This document shows, one piece after another, positions 53,115 to 61,745 of a stretch of DNA of 64,000 bases; position 1 is the stretch's first letter, and each line of letters begins with the position of its first letter. A model generated the notes under the pieces. It was not told where the DNA came from. It did no database searches and saw only the letters and a program-made list of their open reading frames with translations. Where the stretch lies: NCBI RefSeq assembly GCF_009602705.1, contig NZ_VSWH01000001.1, positions 4,947,001 through 5,011,000 of the forward strand, given 5' to 3'. Both the position numbers and the translations under genes were made by a program. Source of the stretch: Chryseobacterium vaccae (GTDB lineage: Bacteria > Bacteroidota > Bacteroidia > Flavobacteriales > Weeksellaceae).

Positions 53115-53924
53115 TTATTTTTTGATGAATTTTGATTTAATTACAGAACCTTCTGTAGTTTCAATCAGCATATAGTATACGCCTGTCTGAAGTTCACTGA
53201 TATTAAATCTTTGTCCGTTCAGTTTTCCTTCAGCAGCTTTTTGTCCTGAAGCAGAATAGATCTCAATGTTTTTCGGATCTTTTCTTGTGACGAACTGTAA
53301 TGCAGTATTGTCCGAAGTAACAGCGAATTTAATGTCTTCTTTTGATTTAGCAGCATCGGAAACTCCTAATGAGCCGGCTGAAGTTAACACAACATTGTCC
53401 ATACGTAAAGCCTGGTGAACAGATGTTGCAGAAAATTTAAAGGCAATGTACTGTTGGGTAGAAGCAGGAACATTTAAGGTAGTTACTACAGGTGTGCTGG
53501 TTGTCATAACAATAGCTTCTCCCAGAGAAGTAAAGGTAGACATATCAGTAGGACTTGTTACAAGACCGATTTCCAGAGATCCTTTACCACCAGGTACACC
53601 ACCAATTCTTAATGTAGTTACAGATATAGTCTGGCCTCCTGCCGGAGCAACAATTTGAGGCGATACCAGATAAAATGGGGTGTTGGGAGAGGTTAAGGAA
53701 TAAGCCTGAATATACTTGTCAGCAGCTCCTGGAGCTTCTACTGTAAGAACCGGGGCAACAGATGGGTCCAGAGCAGGCATTACTTTTGTCCATCCGTTTT
53801 GCGGAAGAGATTCCTGGCCTTCATTTACTGTAAATGCATCAAAGTTTTCATTAATAGAAGGTAATTGCGCTTTAGCAGTAATGGCTGTCAATATAAAAGC
53901 TCCTAGAAGTAGTTTTAATTTCAT
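53115..53924 (-). CDS. Secreted adhesin-domain protein, T9SS substrate
   Basis: This 269-residue exported protein starts at ATG 53924 (MKLKLLLGAFILTAITAKAQ, a good signal peptide); upstream in-frame codons run through the promoter. The central domain (about 25-185) matches the cleaved-adhesin/choice-of-anchor J fold: INENFDAF, PQNGWTKVMPALD, FYLVSPQIVAPAGGQTIS, LEIGLVTSPTDMSTFTSLG and RMDNVVLTSA. The C-terminal 75 residues are a T9SS sorting domain (IEIYSASGQK to SKFIKK). In Porphyromonas this fold occurs in the hemagglutinin regions that bind haemoglobin, and its co-regulated position here suggests a hemoprotein-binding role. Confidence 0.82.
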   Translation of the reverse strand: MKLKLLLGAFILTAITAKAQLPSINENFDAFTVNEGQESLPQNGWTKVMPALDPSVAPVLTVEAPGAADKYIQAYSLTSPNTPFYLVSPQIVAPAGGQTISVTTLRIGGVPGGKGSLEIGLVTSPTDMSTFTSLGEAIVMTTSTPVVTTLNVPASTQQYIAFKFSATSVHQALRMDNVVLTSAGSLGVSDAAKSKEDIKFAVTSDNTALQFVTRKDPKNIEIYSASGQKAAEGKLNGQRFNISELQTGVYYMLIETTEGSVIKSKFIKK

Positions 53925-53934
53925 AACGTTATTT

Positions 53935-53988
53935 TTATTTAGAATTATTCCACAAAAATAATATTTTATTTTTAATTGTTCTAAATAA
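53935..53988. promoter_or_regulatory. Paired iron-box-like operators between the adhesin-like and TonB-receptor genes
   Basis: TTATTTAGAAT (53935-53945) and GTTCTAAATAA (53978-53988; one mismatch to the perfect inverse) flank the minus-strand -7 element TATTTTTG (53953-53960). The plus-strand -7 element TATATTTG (53994-54001) for the TonB receptor begins 5 nt beyond the right box. One element can therefore control both divergent genes. Confidence 0.7.
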
Positions 53989-53993
53989 AGCAC

Positions 53994-54001
53994 TATATTT
54001 G
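53994..54001 (+). promoter_or_regulatory. -7 promoter element of the heme-receptor operon
   Basis: TATATTTG is an exact TAnnTTTG match, 19 nt before the ATG at 54021. A TTG lies at 53976-53978, slightly closer (15 nt) than the usual spacing. It is directly downstream of an iron-box-like sequence. Confidence 0.6.
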
Positions 54002-54020
54002 TCGAAAATTTTTTGTGTCT

Positions 54021-56141
54021 ATGAAGAAGAAGGTACTTTCCATACTGTCATTATCTGCCGTTCTATGGGTGAATGCACAGGAAAAAGATTCTCTTAATCA
54101 GAAGAAAATAGAAGAGGTTGTCGTTACGGGACAATATAAACAGCAGTCCATCAATAATTCCATTTATAAAGTAGAGGTTATCAATGCAGAACAAATTAAG
54201 AATATGGCAGCTACCAATGTATCGGATGTTCTTAATCAGAGCCTGAATATTCTGATCATTCCGGAGAGGAATTCAGGGAATTCTACAGCTAATCTGATGG
54301 GGTTGGGAGGTGAATATACCAAAATCCTAATAGATAATATACCTGTGGTAGGGGATGTAGGTCTTGGAAATAATATTGACCTTACAAAGCTTAACGTAAA
54401 TAACGTTGAAAGAATAGAAATTGTAAGAGGTTCAATGGGAGTTGATTACGGAAGTAATGCCGTAGCAGGAGTAATTAACATCATTACCAAAAAAGGAAGT
54501 TCACAGAAAGTGACTATTAATGCCGCCATACAGGAAGAAACTGTTGGAAAGGAATACGACTGGTATAAAAAAGGGGAAGGGCGACATATTCAAACTCTTA
54601 ATTTAGGCTATAATATCAATGAAAACTGGTTTGTAGGTATTAATTTTAACCGGAATGATTTTCAGGGCTTTAAAGGTCCGCAGGAAGGCTATAAATATTT
54701 TGAACAGGATGGAAAGAGAGGATATTTGTGGCAGCCAAAAGATGTAATCAATGCAGACGGGGTGGTGAAGTATAGCAATAAAAACACTTCTGTCTTCTAT
54801 AAATTCGGTTTTTTAAATGAACAGCTGAATTATTACAATCCTATTCTCGGGGAATATTTCTATGGGGTTGATAATAATACCTATGCTGCTGTAGACAGGG
54901 ATTATAAAACAACAAGATATCTTCATCAGTTGAATGTACAAACTAAATTGGGAGCTATCAACTATACCGGAGATTTTTCTTATCAGACCCAGGACAGAAA
55001 ATACAGAGACTATAAATATGATGTGCCCAACAGAACGGTAATCGGGAATAAAGATCAGTACGAATCTTATAATAAAGCCGATGTTTTTTATTCGAGGGGG
55101 GTATTCAGTAACTTTTTAGACAGTAAGAAAATTGATTTCCAGCTGGGCTATGAATTAGACCATACTACAGGATATGCGGGAAATATTGCCGGTTTTTTTA
55201 GAGAGACAGATAATGTGAAAAGAAAAATTTTCAATTATGCCAATTTCATGTCCGTAGAATGGAAGGCCACCGACTGGCTCTCAGTTCGTCCGGGTTACCG
55301 TCTTGCTTTAAGCGACAAATTTGATACCCAGCACAACTACTCCCTGACTGCAAGAGTAAAAGCAGGTGAAAATGAAAATTTAAGATTGGTGGTTGGAAGT
55401 GCCAATCGTTTTCCAAACTTTGATGAACTTTATACCTATAGGGTAGATACCAACCATGATATCCAGGGAAATGAAAACCTGGTGCCGGAGCAGGGGATGA
55501 CAGCTTCCCTGAATGGCGAGAAAAAATTTACAACTTCTTCAGGATGGGATTTCAAAGCAGGAACAAGTGCTACCTATATGGATGTAAAAGACCGTATTGA
55601 ACTTGCTGTTGTTAACCAGCAGCCACTGAAGTATAAATATATCAACATCAACAAGTACAGATCCTATATTTTTGAAGCCAACTTCAGAGCTCAGAAAGAC
55701 CAGTTGAGTGTAGCAGCAAATGCTACTTATTATGGGATTTCCAGAGAACTGTCTGAAGGAGGAGTTGATTCGCCGGATAATTTTTATTATACTTTTGAAG
55801 CGAATGCAGCCGTAAACTATACCGTTCCAAAAACGAACACAACACTTTCCCTATTCTATAAATATACCGGGAAAACGCAGATGCCTGTTCTGGTTTCTCC
55901 CCTTGGAGCAGATGCCTATTATGATATAGGAGAGAGAGGTGATTTCCATATGATGAATTTTATGGTATCCCAGCCATTCTTTAACAAACATCTGGAACTA
56001 GGATTGGGTGTTAAGAATATTTTCGACGTTTCTTCGGTGAGAGATACCACCCTTACAGGAAATGCTCATGAAACGGCAAATACGAATTCTAATCTTTTCT
56101 ATGGCAGAAGCTATGTTGCCAGACTAAGCTATAATTTCTAA
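54021..56141 (+). CDS. TonB-dependent outer-membrane receptor, heme/hemoprotein type
   Basis: This is a 706-residue outer-membrane gated barrel. The signal peptide is MKKKVLSILSLSAVLWVNAQ; the frame also opens at GTG 54015, but ATG 54021 is better. A TonB-box-like IEEVVVTGQ leads into the plug (about 30-150: NVSDVLNQSLNILI, VERIEIVRGSMGVDYGSNAVAGVINIITKKG). The 22-strand barrel ends in the usual aromatic residue (SYVARLSYNF). An FRAP/NPDL-type heme motif is not obvious, yet the operon that follows (HmuY, HmuTUV, HmuS) marks heme as cargo. Promoter and iron-box-like sequence lie directly upstream. Confidence 0.92.
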   Translation: MKKKVLSILSLSAVLWVNAQEKDSLNQKKIEEVVVTGQYKQQSINNSIYKVEVINAEQIKNMAATNVSDVLNQSLNILIIPERNSGNSTANLMGLGGEYTKILIDNIPVVGDVGLGNNIDLTKLNVNNVERIEIVRGSMGVDYGSNAVAGVINIITKKGSSQKVTINAAIQEETVGKEYDWYKKGEGRHIQTLNLGYNINENWFVGINFNRNDFQGFKGPQEGYKYFEQDGKRGYLWQPKDVINADGVVKYSNKNTSVFYKFGFLNEQLNYYNPILGEYFYGVDNNTYAAVDRDYKTTRYLHQLNVQTKLGAINYTGDFSYQTQDRKYRDYKYDVPNRTVIGNKDQYESYNKADVFYSRGVFSNFLDSKKIDFQLGYELDHTTGYAGNIAGFFRETDNVKRKIFNYANFMSVEWKATDWLSVRPGYRLALSDKFDTQHNYSLTARVKAGENENLRLVVGSANRFPNFDELYTYRVDTNHDIQGNENLVPEQGMTASLNGEKKFTTSSGWDFKAGTSATYMDVKDRIELAVVNQQPLKYKYININKYRSYIFEANFRAQKDQLSVAANATYYGISRELSEGGVDSPDNFYYTFEANAAVNYTVPKTNTTLSLFYKYTGKTQMPVLVSPLGADAYYDIGERGDFHMMNFMVSQPFFNKHLELGLGVKNIFDVSSVRDTTLTGNAHETANTNSNLFYGRSYVARLSYNF

Positions 56142-56151
56142 AATTCTAACA

Positions 56152-57255
56152 ATGAAAAAAATACTATTTTATCTCCTTATAGGTTCATCATTTATTGCTC
56201 AGTCATGTATCAATAATAATGAAGATCCAGTGGCTGTACCGCCGTCGCAGGGAAAGATCGTGGATCCTTCCATAGGTGGTGACAAAGAGCCCAATCAGGT
56301 TTGGATAGACCTTAGTGATGTGAATGATGATGGAACTCCCAAGCAGACGGTGAATGTAAGAACAGACTGGGACCTGGCATTTTATTCAGGAAATAACGGA
56401 TTTAAGGTAATATTAAACTCATCAATTACCATGGCTGCTGCAAAAATTCCGAATGTAACGGATATTGCAGCTGTGAAAGATTCAGACTTGACAGCTTTAA
56501 AGGCTAAGGTAAAAGTAGGAAATTATAATCCTGCGAATTCTATATACGTTGATGATGTAACCGGTAACTTTCCTTCCGGATATACTGCAATAGAAGGAAT
56601 CGCAGCCAATGATGCTGAGAATGGAGTATACCTGGTTAATATGGGTAAAGAACTTTATGTAGGAAATGTAGCATTGGGTTCAGTTTCTACTGGAGGTGCC
56701 GACAGAGGCTGGATGAAAATTCAGGTTGTGAGAAGTGGTGAAGGTTATAAAATAAAATACGGAGGTCTTAATGATACTACGCTGAAAGAAGCCATCATCA
56801 GTAAGAAAAGTAACTATAATTATACTTTTTACAGCTTAAAAGAAGGCAAAGAAGTAAGCATCCAGCCGGAAAAAAATAAATGGGATATATCCTTCTCTGT
56901 ATTTACCAACCTTATTGAAGGAGCGGGAAGCTACAGCTATGCAGATTTTGTACTGACCAATAATATGGGCAATGTAGGCGCTTACGAAGTAAAAGTAGCA
57001 TCAGGTTCCACAATTGAAGCATTTAATAATTTCGAGAAGGCAGATGTTGTAGACTCCAAGCTGGTATATAATGATCAGAGAGTAATAGGGGGAGGATGGA
57101 GAGAAGTAGGACCTTCGGGATATCAGGTAATAGGCAACGTTTTTTATGTGATCAAAGATGCTGAAGGGACCTATTATAAATTAAGATTTACCAGACTTAC
57201 AAGCAGTGAGGGAGTCAGAGGGCATTCATCATTCCAGTATAAAGCATTAAAATAA
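56152..57255 (+). CDS. hmuY: HmuY-family heme-binding lipoprotein
   Basis: This is a 367-residue surface lipoprotein with signal MKKILFYLLIGSSFIAQSC and lipidation at C19. HmuY-type segments: WIDLSDVNDDGTPKQTVNVRTDWDLAFYSGN, NKWDISFSVFTNLIEGAGSYSYADFVLTN and FYVIKDAEGTYYKLRFTRLTSSEGVRG. HmuY takes heme from host hemoproteins and hands it to the TonB receptor. It starts 10 bp after the receptor gene. It is longer than P. gingivalis HmuY (about 215 residues), with an insertion in the middle. The residues that hold iron cannot be assigned by eye. Confidence 0.87.
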   Translation: MKKILFYLLIGSSFIAQSCINNNEDPVAVPPSQGKIVDPSIGGDKEPNQVWIDLSDVNDDGTPKQTVNVRTDWDLAFYSGNNGFKVILNSSITMAAAKIPNVTDIAAVKDSDLTALKAKVKVGNYNPANSIYVDDVTGNFPSGYTAIEGIAANDAENGVYLVNMGKELYVGNVALGSVSTGGADRGWMKIQVVRSGEGYKIKYGGLNDTTLKEAIISKKSNYNYTFYSLKEGKEVSIQPEKNKWDISFSVFTNLIEGAGSYSYADFVLTNNMGNVGAYEVKVASGSTIEAFNNFEKADVVDSKLVYNDQRVIGGGWREVGPSGYQVIGNVFYVIKDAEGTYYKLRFTRLTSSEGVRGHSSFQYKALK

Positions 57256-57272
57256 TCAAATAATAGTATATC

Positions 57273-58151
57273 ATGAAAAAATTCATTCTTGCAGCTTCCA
57301 TCTTAATGGCAGTGTATTCCTGCAAAAAAGAAGAAGGCGCTAAAACAGAAAATACAACGGAAACCTCTTCAGAGGCTCCGAAAAGCAACAATAAAATTGT
57401 CACTCTGAACGGTGGGATTACTGAAATCGTAAGTGCATTGGGACACGAAAAAGAAATCGTAGGAACAGATGTTACCAGTACTTATCCGGAAACATTGAAA
57501 GCTACCGCTAAAGATCTTGGACACGTAAGATCCATGACGATCGAGCCGATTATGGCAGTAAGTCCTACACTGATCTTAGCTTCAGACAAAGATATCAACC
57601 CTGAATTATTAGGAAAAATCAACTCTTCAGGAATCAAAACAGAAGTATTCAAACAGGAATTTACGGTTGACGGAACTAAAAAGCTTATTGCAGATGTTGC
57701 CAAAGCAGTAGGAAACACAGACTATCAAAAATTAAATGATAGGATTGACGCTGATCTGAAGCAGGTACAGCCCATCGCGAAAAAACCTAAAGTATTATTC
57801 ATCTATGCCAGAGGAAATATGCTGATGGTAGCCGGTAAAAATACACCAATGGCTTCATTAATCAGTCTTGCAGGTGGAGAAAATGCAGTAAATGATTTTG
57901 AAGATTTCAAACCGTTGACACCGGAAGCCGTGGTAAAAGCAAATCCTGATGTACTGTTCTTCTTTGCAACCGGACTTCAGGGAGCAGGTGGAAATGAAGG
58001 AGCCCTTAAGATGCCGGGAGTTTCCCAGACTAATGCCGGGAAAAATAAGAAAATCATCGCAATGGATGGAGGATTGGTTTCCAGTTTTGGACCAAGATTA
58101 GGAGAAGCAGCAGTAGGATTAAACAAACTTTTAATTGAGAACACAAAGTAA
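57273..58151 (+). CDS. hmuT: Heme ABC transporter substrate-binding lipoprotein (HmuT-like)
   Basis: This 292-residue periplasmic heme carrier is anchored as a lipoprotein (MKKFILAASILMAVYSC, C17). It belongs to the class III binding-protein fold: IVTLNGGITEIVSALGHEKEIVGTDVTSTYPE, DLGHVRSMTIEPIMAVSPTLILASDKDINPELL and IFYARGNMLMVAGKNTPMASLISLAGG-like segments (here KVLFIYARG). It starts 17 bp after hmuY. It receives heme that passes the receptor and passes it to the HmuUV permease. The permease frame overlaps its 3' end by 17 bp. Confidence 0.9.
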   Translation: MKKFILAASILMAVYSCKKEEGAKTENTTETSSEAPKSNNKIVTLNGGITEIVSALGHEKEIVGTDVTSTYPETLKATAKDLGHVRSMTIEPIMAVSPTLILASDKDINPELLGKINSSGIKTEVFKQEFTVDGTKKLIADVAKAVGNTDYQKLNDRIDADLKQVQPIAKKPKVLFIYARGNMLMVAGKNTPMASLISLAGGENAVNDFEDFKPLTPEAVVKANPDVLFFFATGLQGAGGNEGALKMPGVSQTNAGKNKKIIAMDGGLVSSFGPRLGEAAVGLNKLLIENTK

Positions 58152-59175
58152 ACTATACTTTTATCTAACTATAAGCACAGTACTGCTTGTCATCATAGCA
58201 GTACTGGCGCTTAATACAGGAGTCTACGATTTTGGAGGCAATTCACCTTTCAAAGTTTTGTGGCAGTATATAAAAGGAGAACCGGGAATATCTTTAAGCG
58301 ATAAATATGTAATCTGGGATGTGAGAGCAGCCAGAATTATTATGGCTATTTTAATAGGAAGTATGCTGTCGGTATCGGGAACAAGTCTTCAGGGACTTTT
58401 CAAAAACCCTCTGGCGACGGGAGATTTAATAGGACTTACATCGGGAGCAACGCTGCTGGCGGCAATTGCCATTGTTTTAGGAGGACATTTCAAACAGTAT
58501 CTTCCTGAAGCCGTACAATTTTCACTGGTGGGAATTTCCGCATTTATAGGATCTTTTTTATCAATGATGCTGGTGTACAGAATTTCAACAAGCGGAGGAA
58601 AAACCAATGTAGTGATGATGCTTCTTACCGGTGTTGCCATTACAGCGATCGGGTTTTCAATTACAGGTTTCCTGATCTATATTTCAAAAGATGAACAGCT
58701 TAGGGATCTTACATTCTGGAACCTGGGAAGTCTTGCCGCAGCAACTTGGACGAAGAATATTATTCTGGCCATCGTCCTGATCATTTCCTATATCATACTT
58801 CTTCCGAAAGGAAAAGCACTGAACGCAATGATGTTGGGAGAAAAAGACGCTCAGCATCTAGGAATTAACGTAGAAAGACTGAAAAAACAGATCATTATCA
58901 CTGTAGCTCTTATGGTGGGAAGCTGTGTGGCATTTTCAGGAACAATAGGCTTTGTAGGACTGATTGTCCCGTATATTTTAAGGCTTTTATTTAAATCCAA
59001 TTATACGTTTATTCTGCCTTTGTCGGCTTTATACGGAAGTATACTGCTTCTTACGGCAGATACTTTCAGCAGAAGTATTGTAGAACCTTCGGAACTGCCG
59101 ATCGGGATTCTTACAGCACTTATGGGAGGCCCCATTTTTATCGCTATTTTAGTTAAATTCAAAAAATCGCTGTAA
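58135..59175 (+). CDS. hmuU: Heme ABC transporter permease (HmuU-like, FecCD family)
   Basis: This is a 346-residue inner-membrane permease of about ten helices. FecCD/BtuC signatures: VWDVRAARIIMAILIGSMLSVSGTSLQGLFKNPLATGDLIGLTSGA, GVAITAIGFSITGFLIY, and LGINVERLKKQIIITVALMVGSCVAFSGTIGFVGLIVPYILRLL. The only sensible start is TTG 58135, inside the end of hmuT (17-bp overlap). This suggests translation is coupled. It works as a dimer with two copies of the ATPase encoded next. Confidence 0.92.
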   Translation: MRTQSKLYFYLTISTVLLVIIAVLALNTGVYDFGGNSPFKVLWQYIKGEPGISLSDKYVIWDVRAARIIMAILIGSMLSVSGTSLQGLFKNPLATGDLIGLTSGATLLAAIAIVLGGHFKQYLPEAVQFSLVGISAFIGSFLSMMLVYRISTSGGKTNVVMMLLTGVAITAIGFSITGFLIYISKDEQLRDLTFWNLGSLAAATWTKNIILAIVLIISYIILLPKGKALNAMMLGEKDAQHLGINVERLKKQIIITVALMVGSCVAFSGTIGFVGLIVPYILRLLFKSNYTFILPLSALYGSILLLTADTFSRSIVEPSELPIGILTALMGGPIFIAILVKFKKSL

Positions 59176-59945
59176 TGATAAAGGCACATCAGATCAGTTA
59201 TAAGCACAAAGATTTTTATATTCTGGATGGCGTAGATGTTTCTTTGGAATATGGAGAATTTCTTGCCATTGTAGGACCGAACGGGGCCGGAAAATCAAGC
59301 CTGCTGAGTGTTCTGGCCAATGAAATAAAGAACAAACAGAAGGTGCTTTTTAAAGATAAACCAATCAGTGAATGGAACGTACAAGAGCTTTCAAAGCATA
59401 AGGCGAAATTTTCCCAGCACAACAGCAATGATATTCCTCTGGATGTAAAAGATGTAGTGATGATGGGAAGATATCCGTACTTCGATGCCCAGCCGGGAAA
59501 AGAAGATACAGAAGCTGCAGACGGCATGATGAATGAAACCGATATTTTCCATCTGAAAGAAAGGGAATACAATACCTTGTCCGGAGGAGAAAAACAACGG
59601 GTGCATCTTTCAAGAGTGATGGCCCAGCTGCAGAATGATATTGCCCATAAACTGGTTTTTCTGGATGAACCGTTGAATAATTTAGATATAAAACATCAGT
59701 ATAAAGCACTGGAGATTATTAAAAACTTTACCCAAAAGGCCAATAGTGCTATTGTCGTACTGCATGATCTGAACCTGGCAGCACAGTTTGCCGATAAAAT
59801 TTTATTAATGAAATCAGGAAAGGTTTCCGCCTATGGAACGCCGCAGGAAGTTTTTACTGCTGAAAATATCAGTCACGCCTATAATTTCCCGTGTACCATT
59901 TGCGGACATCCTATTACCAATAACCCTATGATCATTTTTGGATAA
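59175..59945 (+). CDS. hmuV: Heme ABC transporter ATP-binding protein (HmuV-like)
   Basis: This 256-residue ATPase has Walker A GPNGAGKSSLLSVL, Q-loop KAKFSQHNSNDIPLDVKDVV, signature LSGGEKQRVHLSRVMAQL, Walker B LVFLDEPLNNLD and the switch histidine VVLHDLNLAAQFAD. The HmuV subgroup is supported by the AQFADKILLMKSGKVSAYGTP ending region. The ATG overlaps the hmuU stop (TAATG), so the two are translationally coupled. It powers heme import through HmuU. Confidence 0.93.
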   Translation: MIKAHQISYKHKDFYILDGVDVSLEYGEFLAIVGPNGAGKSSLLSVLANEIKNKQKVLFKDKPISEWNVQELSKHKAKFSQHNSNDIPLDVKDVVMMGRYPYFDAQPGKEDTEAADGMMNETDIFHLKEREYNTLSGGEKQRVHLSRVMAQLQNDIAHKLVFLDEPLNNLDIKHQYKALEIIKNFTQKANSAIVVLHDLNLAAQFADKILLMKSGKVSAYGTPQEVFTAENISHAYNFPCTICGHPITNNPMIIFG

Positions 59946-59947
59946 CC

Positions 59948-60598
59948 ATGGAAAAAGACGATTTAAAGATCCTCGCACAGAATCTTGCCAATCCTCAGGG
60001 AGAAAAAGGAATAGAGATCGGTGAGATGATGAATGAAACCAACATCAGCATGACCTTGGAAAGTATCAAAACACTTTTAATAGAAGATCATGAGCATATT
60101 CTGGAAATAGGGCATGGCAATGCAGGACATGTAAAACATATTTTCAGCAAAGCCCAAAACCTGAAGTATACAGGAATTGATATTTCCGAAACCATGCATC
60201 AGGAAGCGAAAAAGCTGAATAGGGAATTTGAAGGTAAAGCAGATTTTATATTATACGAAGGACAGAAACTTCCTTTTGACGATAAAACCTTCGATAAAAT
60301 ATTCACTGTCAATACGGTTTATTTCTGGAAAGAGCCAGTAGCGTTTTTAAATGAAATCTACAGAGTGCTGAAGAAAGACGGAACAGTAGTTCTTACTTTC
60401 GGACAAAGGGATTTCATGGAAAAATTGCCATTCACAGAATTTGATTTTACCCTGTACAGCAATACCGAAATGGAAGAACTGGTTTCCAAAAGCCATTTCA
60501 AAAGAATGAAGATCTCCGAAAAAGAAGAAGAAATAAAAAGCAAAACAGGAGACGAAACTATAACAAGAATTTATACAGTTTTAACCATAAAAAAATAA
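59948..60598 (+). CDS. Class I SAM-dependent methyltransferase in the heme operon
   Basis: This is a 216-residue Rossmann-fold methyltransferase. Motif I is ILEIGHGNAGHVKHIF (about 49-64), motif II GIDISETMHQEA, then FDDKTFDKIFTVNTVYFWKEP (motif IV-like) and FLNEIYRVLKKDGTVVLTFG. The UbiE/Methyltransf_11 family is the closest fit. It begins 3 bp after hmuV and ends 5 bp before hmuS, so it belongs to the operon. Its substrate is unknown. Linearised tetrapyrrole or porphyrin modification, or detoxification, are ideas from context only. Confidence 0.88.
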   Translation: MEKDDLKILAQNLANPQGEKGIEIGEMMNETNISMTLESIKTLLIEDHEHILEIGHGNAGHVKHIFSKAQNLKYTGIDISETMHQEAKKLNREFEGKADFILYEGQKLPFDDKTFDKIFTVNTVYFWKEPVAFLNEIYRVLKKDGTVVLTFGQRDFMEKLPFTEFDFTLYSNTEMEELVSKSHFKRMKISEKEEEIKSKTGDETITRIYTVLTIKK

Positions 60599-60602
60599 GA
60601 TA

Positions 60603-61631
60603 ATGAGCACATTAGTTAATGACCTAAAGGAAAAATGGGAAGCTCTGAAAGCAGAAAATCCACACATCAGAATAAGAAATGCAGCAGCTCAGCTGGAAGT
60701 AAGCGAAGCTGAACTATTGGCAACAAGTGTGGGAGAAGGAGTAACCATTCTGAAGCCTGAATTTCAGAATATCCTTACCGAAGCAGAGCAGCTTGGAAAA
60801 GTAATGGCTCTTACCCGCAATGATGAGTGTGTACATGAAAGAAAAGGAACTTACCTGAACGGAGATTTCAGCAGTCCTCATGCCCAGCTTTTTGTAGGGG
60901 AAGATATTGATCTGAGAATTTTCCTTAACCATTGGAAATTTGCTTTTGCTGTAGTGGAAGGAGATAAAAAAAGCCTTCAGTTCTTCGGAAAAGACGGACT
61001 TGCCCTACATAAAATCTACCTTACAAAGGACAGTAACGGAGCTGCTTTCGATGCCATTGCTGAAAAATATAAAGCTGAAGATCAGAATGAAGCCTTAGTT
61101 TTTGAAGCAGTAGCTCCAAAGGCCGCAGAAAAACCGGATTCTGAGATTGATGCAGAAGGATTCAGAAAAGCATGGACAGAATTAAAAGATACCCACGATT
61201 TCTTTATGATGACCAGAAAATTCGGAGTGAGCAGAACACAGGCCTTAAGACTGGCTCCTGAAGGATTTACTAAGAAAATCGATAATGCTAAAGTAGTCAA
61301 CGTACTGGAAGATGCTTCAGAAAAGAACATTCCGATCATGGTGTTTGTAGGAAACAGAGGAATTATCCAGATCCACACCGGAAATGTAAAGAAAACCCTT
61401 TGGCATCAGCAGTGGTTCAATGTAATGGACCCGGATTTCAACCTGCATATGGATGTTACAAAAATTTCGGAAGCGTGGATCGTTAAGAAACCAACAGAAG
61501 ACGGAGAGGTGACTGCCATCGAAGTATTCAACAAAGAAGGAGATTTCATCGTTCAGTTCTTCGGAAAAAGAAAACCGGGAATCCCTGAACTACAGGAATG
61601 GAAAGACCTTGTAACAGAATTAGAAAAATAA
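60603..61631 (+). CDS. hmuS: Hemin-degrading/heme-trafficking protein (HmuS/HemS family)
   Basis: This is a 342-residue cytoplasmic protein made of two similar halves of about 165 residues, as in HemS/HmuS/ChuS. Marker segments: NPHIRIRNAAAQLEVSEAELLATSVGEG, MALTRNDECVHERKGTYLNG in half 1 and FVGNRGIIQIHTGNVKKTLWHQQWFNVMDPDFNLHMDVTKI in half 2. The first histidine in the VHERKG loop is at the usual heme-contact position. It receives imported heme and may release iron or store it. It is the last gene of the operon; a terminator follows. Confidence 0.92.
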   Translation: MSTLVNDLKEKWEALKAENPHIRIRNAAAQLEVSEAELLATSVGEGVTILKPEFQNILTEAEQLGKVMALTRNDECVHERKGTYLNGDFSSPHAQLFVGEDIDLRIFLNHWKFAFAVVEGDKKSLQFFGKDGLALHKIYLTKDSNGAAFDAIAEKYKAEDQNEALVFEAVAPKAAEKPDSEIDAEGFRKAWTELKDTHDFFMMTRKFGVSRTQALRLAPEGFTKKIDNAKVVNVLEDASEKNIPIMVFVGNRGIIQIHTGNVKKTLWHQQWFNVMDPDFNLHMDVTKISEAWIVKKPTEDGEVTAIEVFNKEGDFIVQFFGKRKPGIPELQEWKDLVTELEK

Positions 61632-61651
61632 TAATTAGATGATTTTGAATG

Positions 61652-61690
61652 AGCCGTTTTGTTTTTTTAATTCAAGGCGGCTTTTTTTAG
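61652..61690 (+). terminator. Terminator of the heme operon
   Basis: AGCCGTTTTG pairs with CAAGGCGGCT (two G-T pairs inside) and is followed by T7. It lies after hmuS. Confidence 0.82.
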
Positions 61691-61745
61691 CAGATTTGCT
61701 GTTCATTCAAAAAGATGTAATTTGTGATCAATTAAATAAGAGGAA

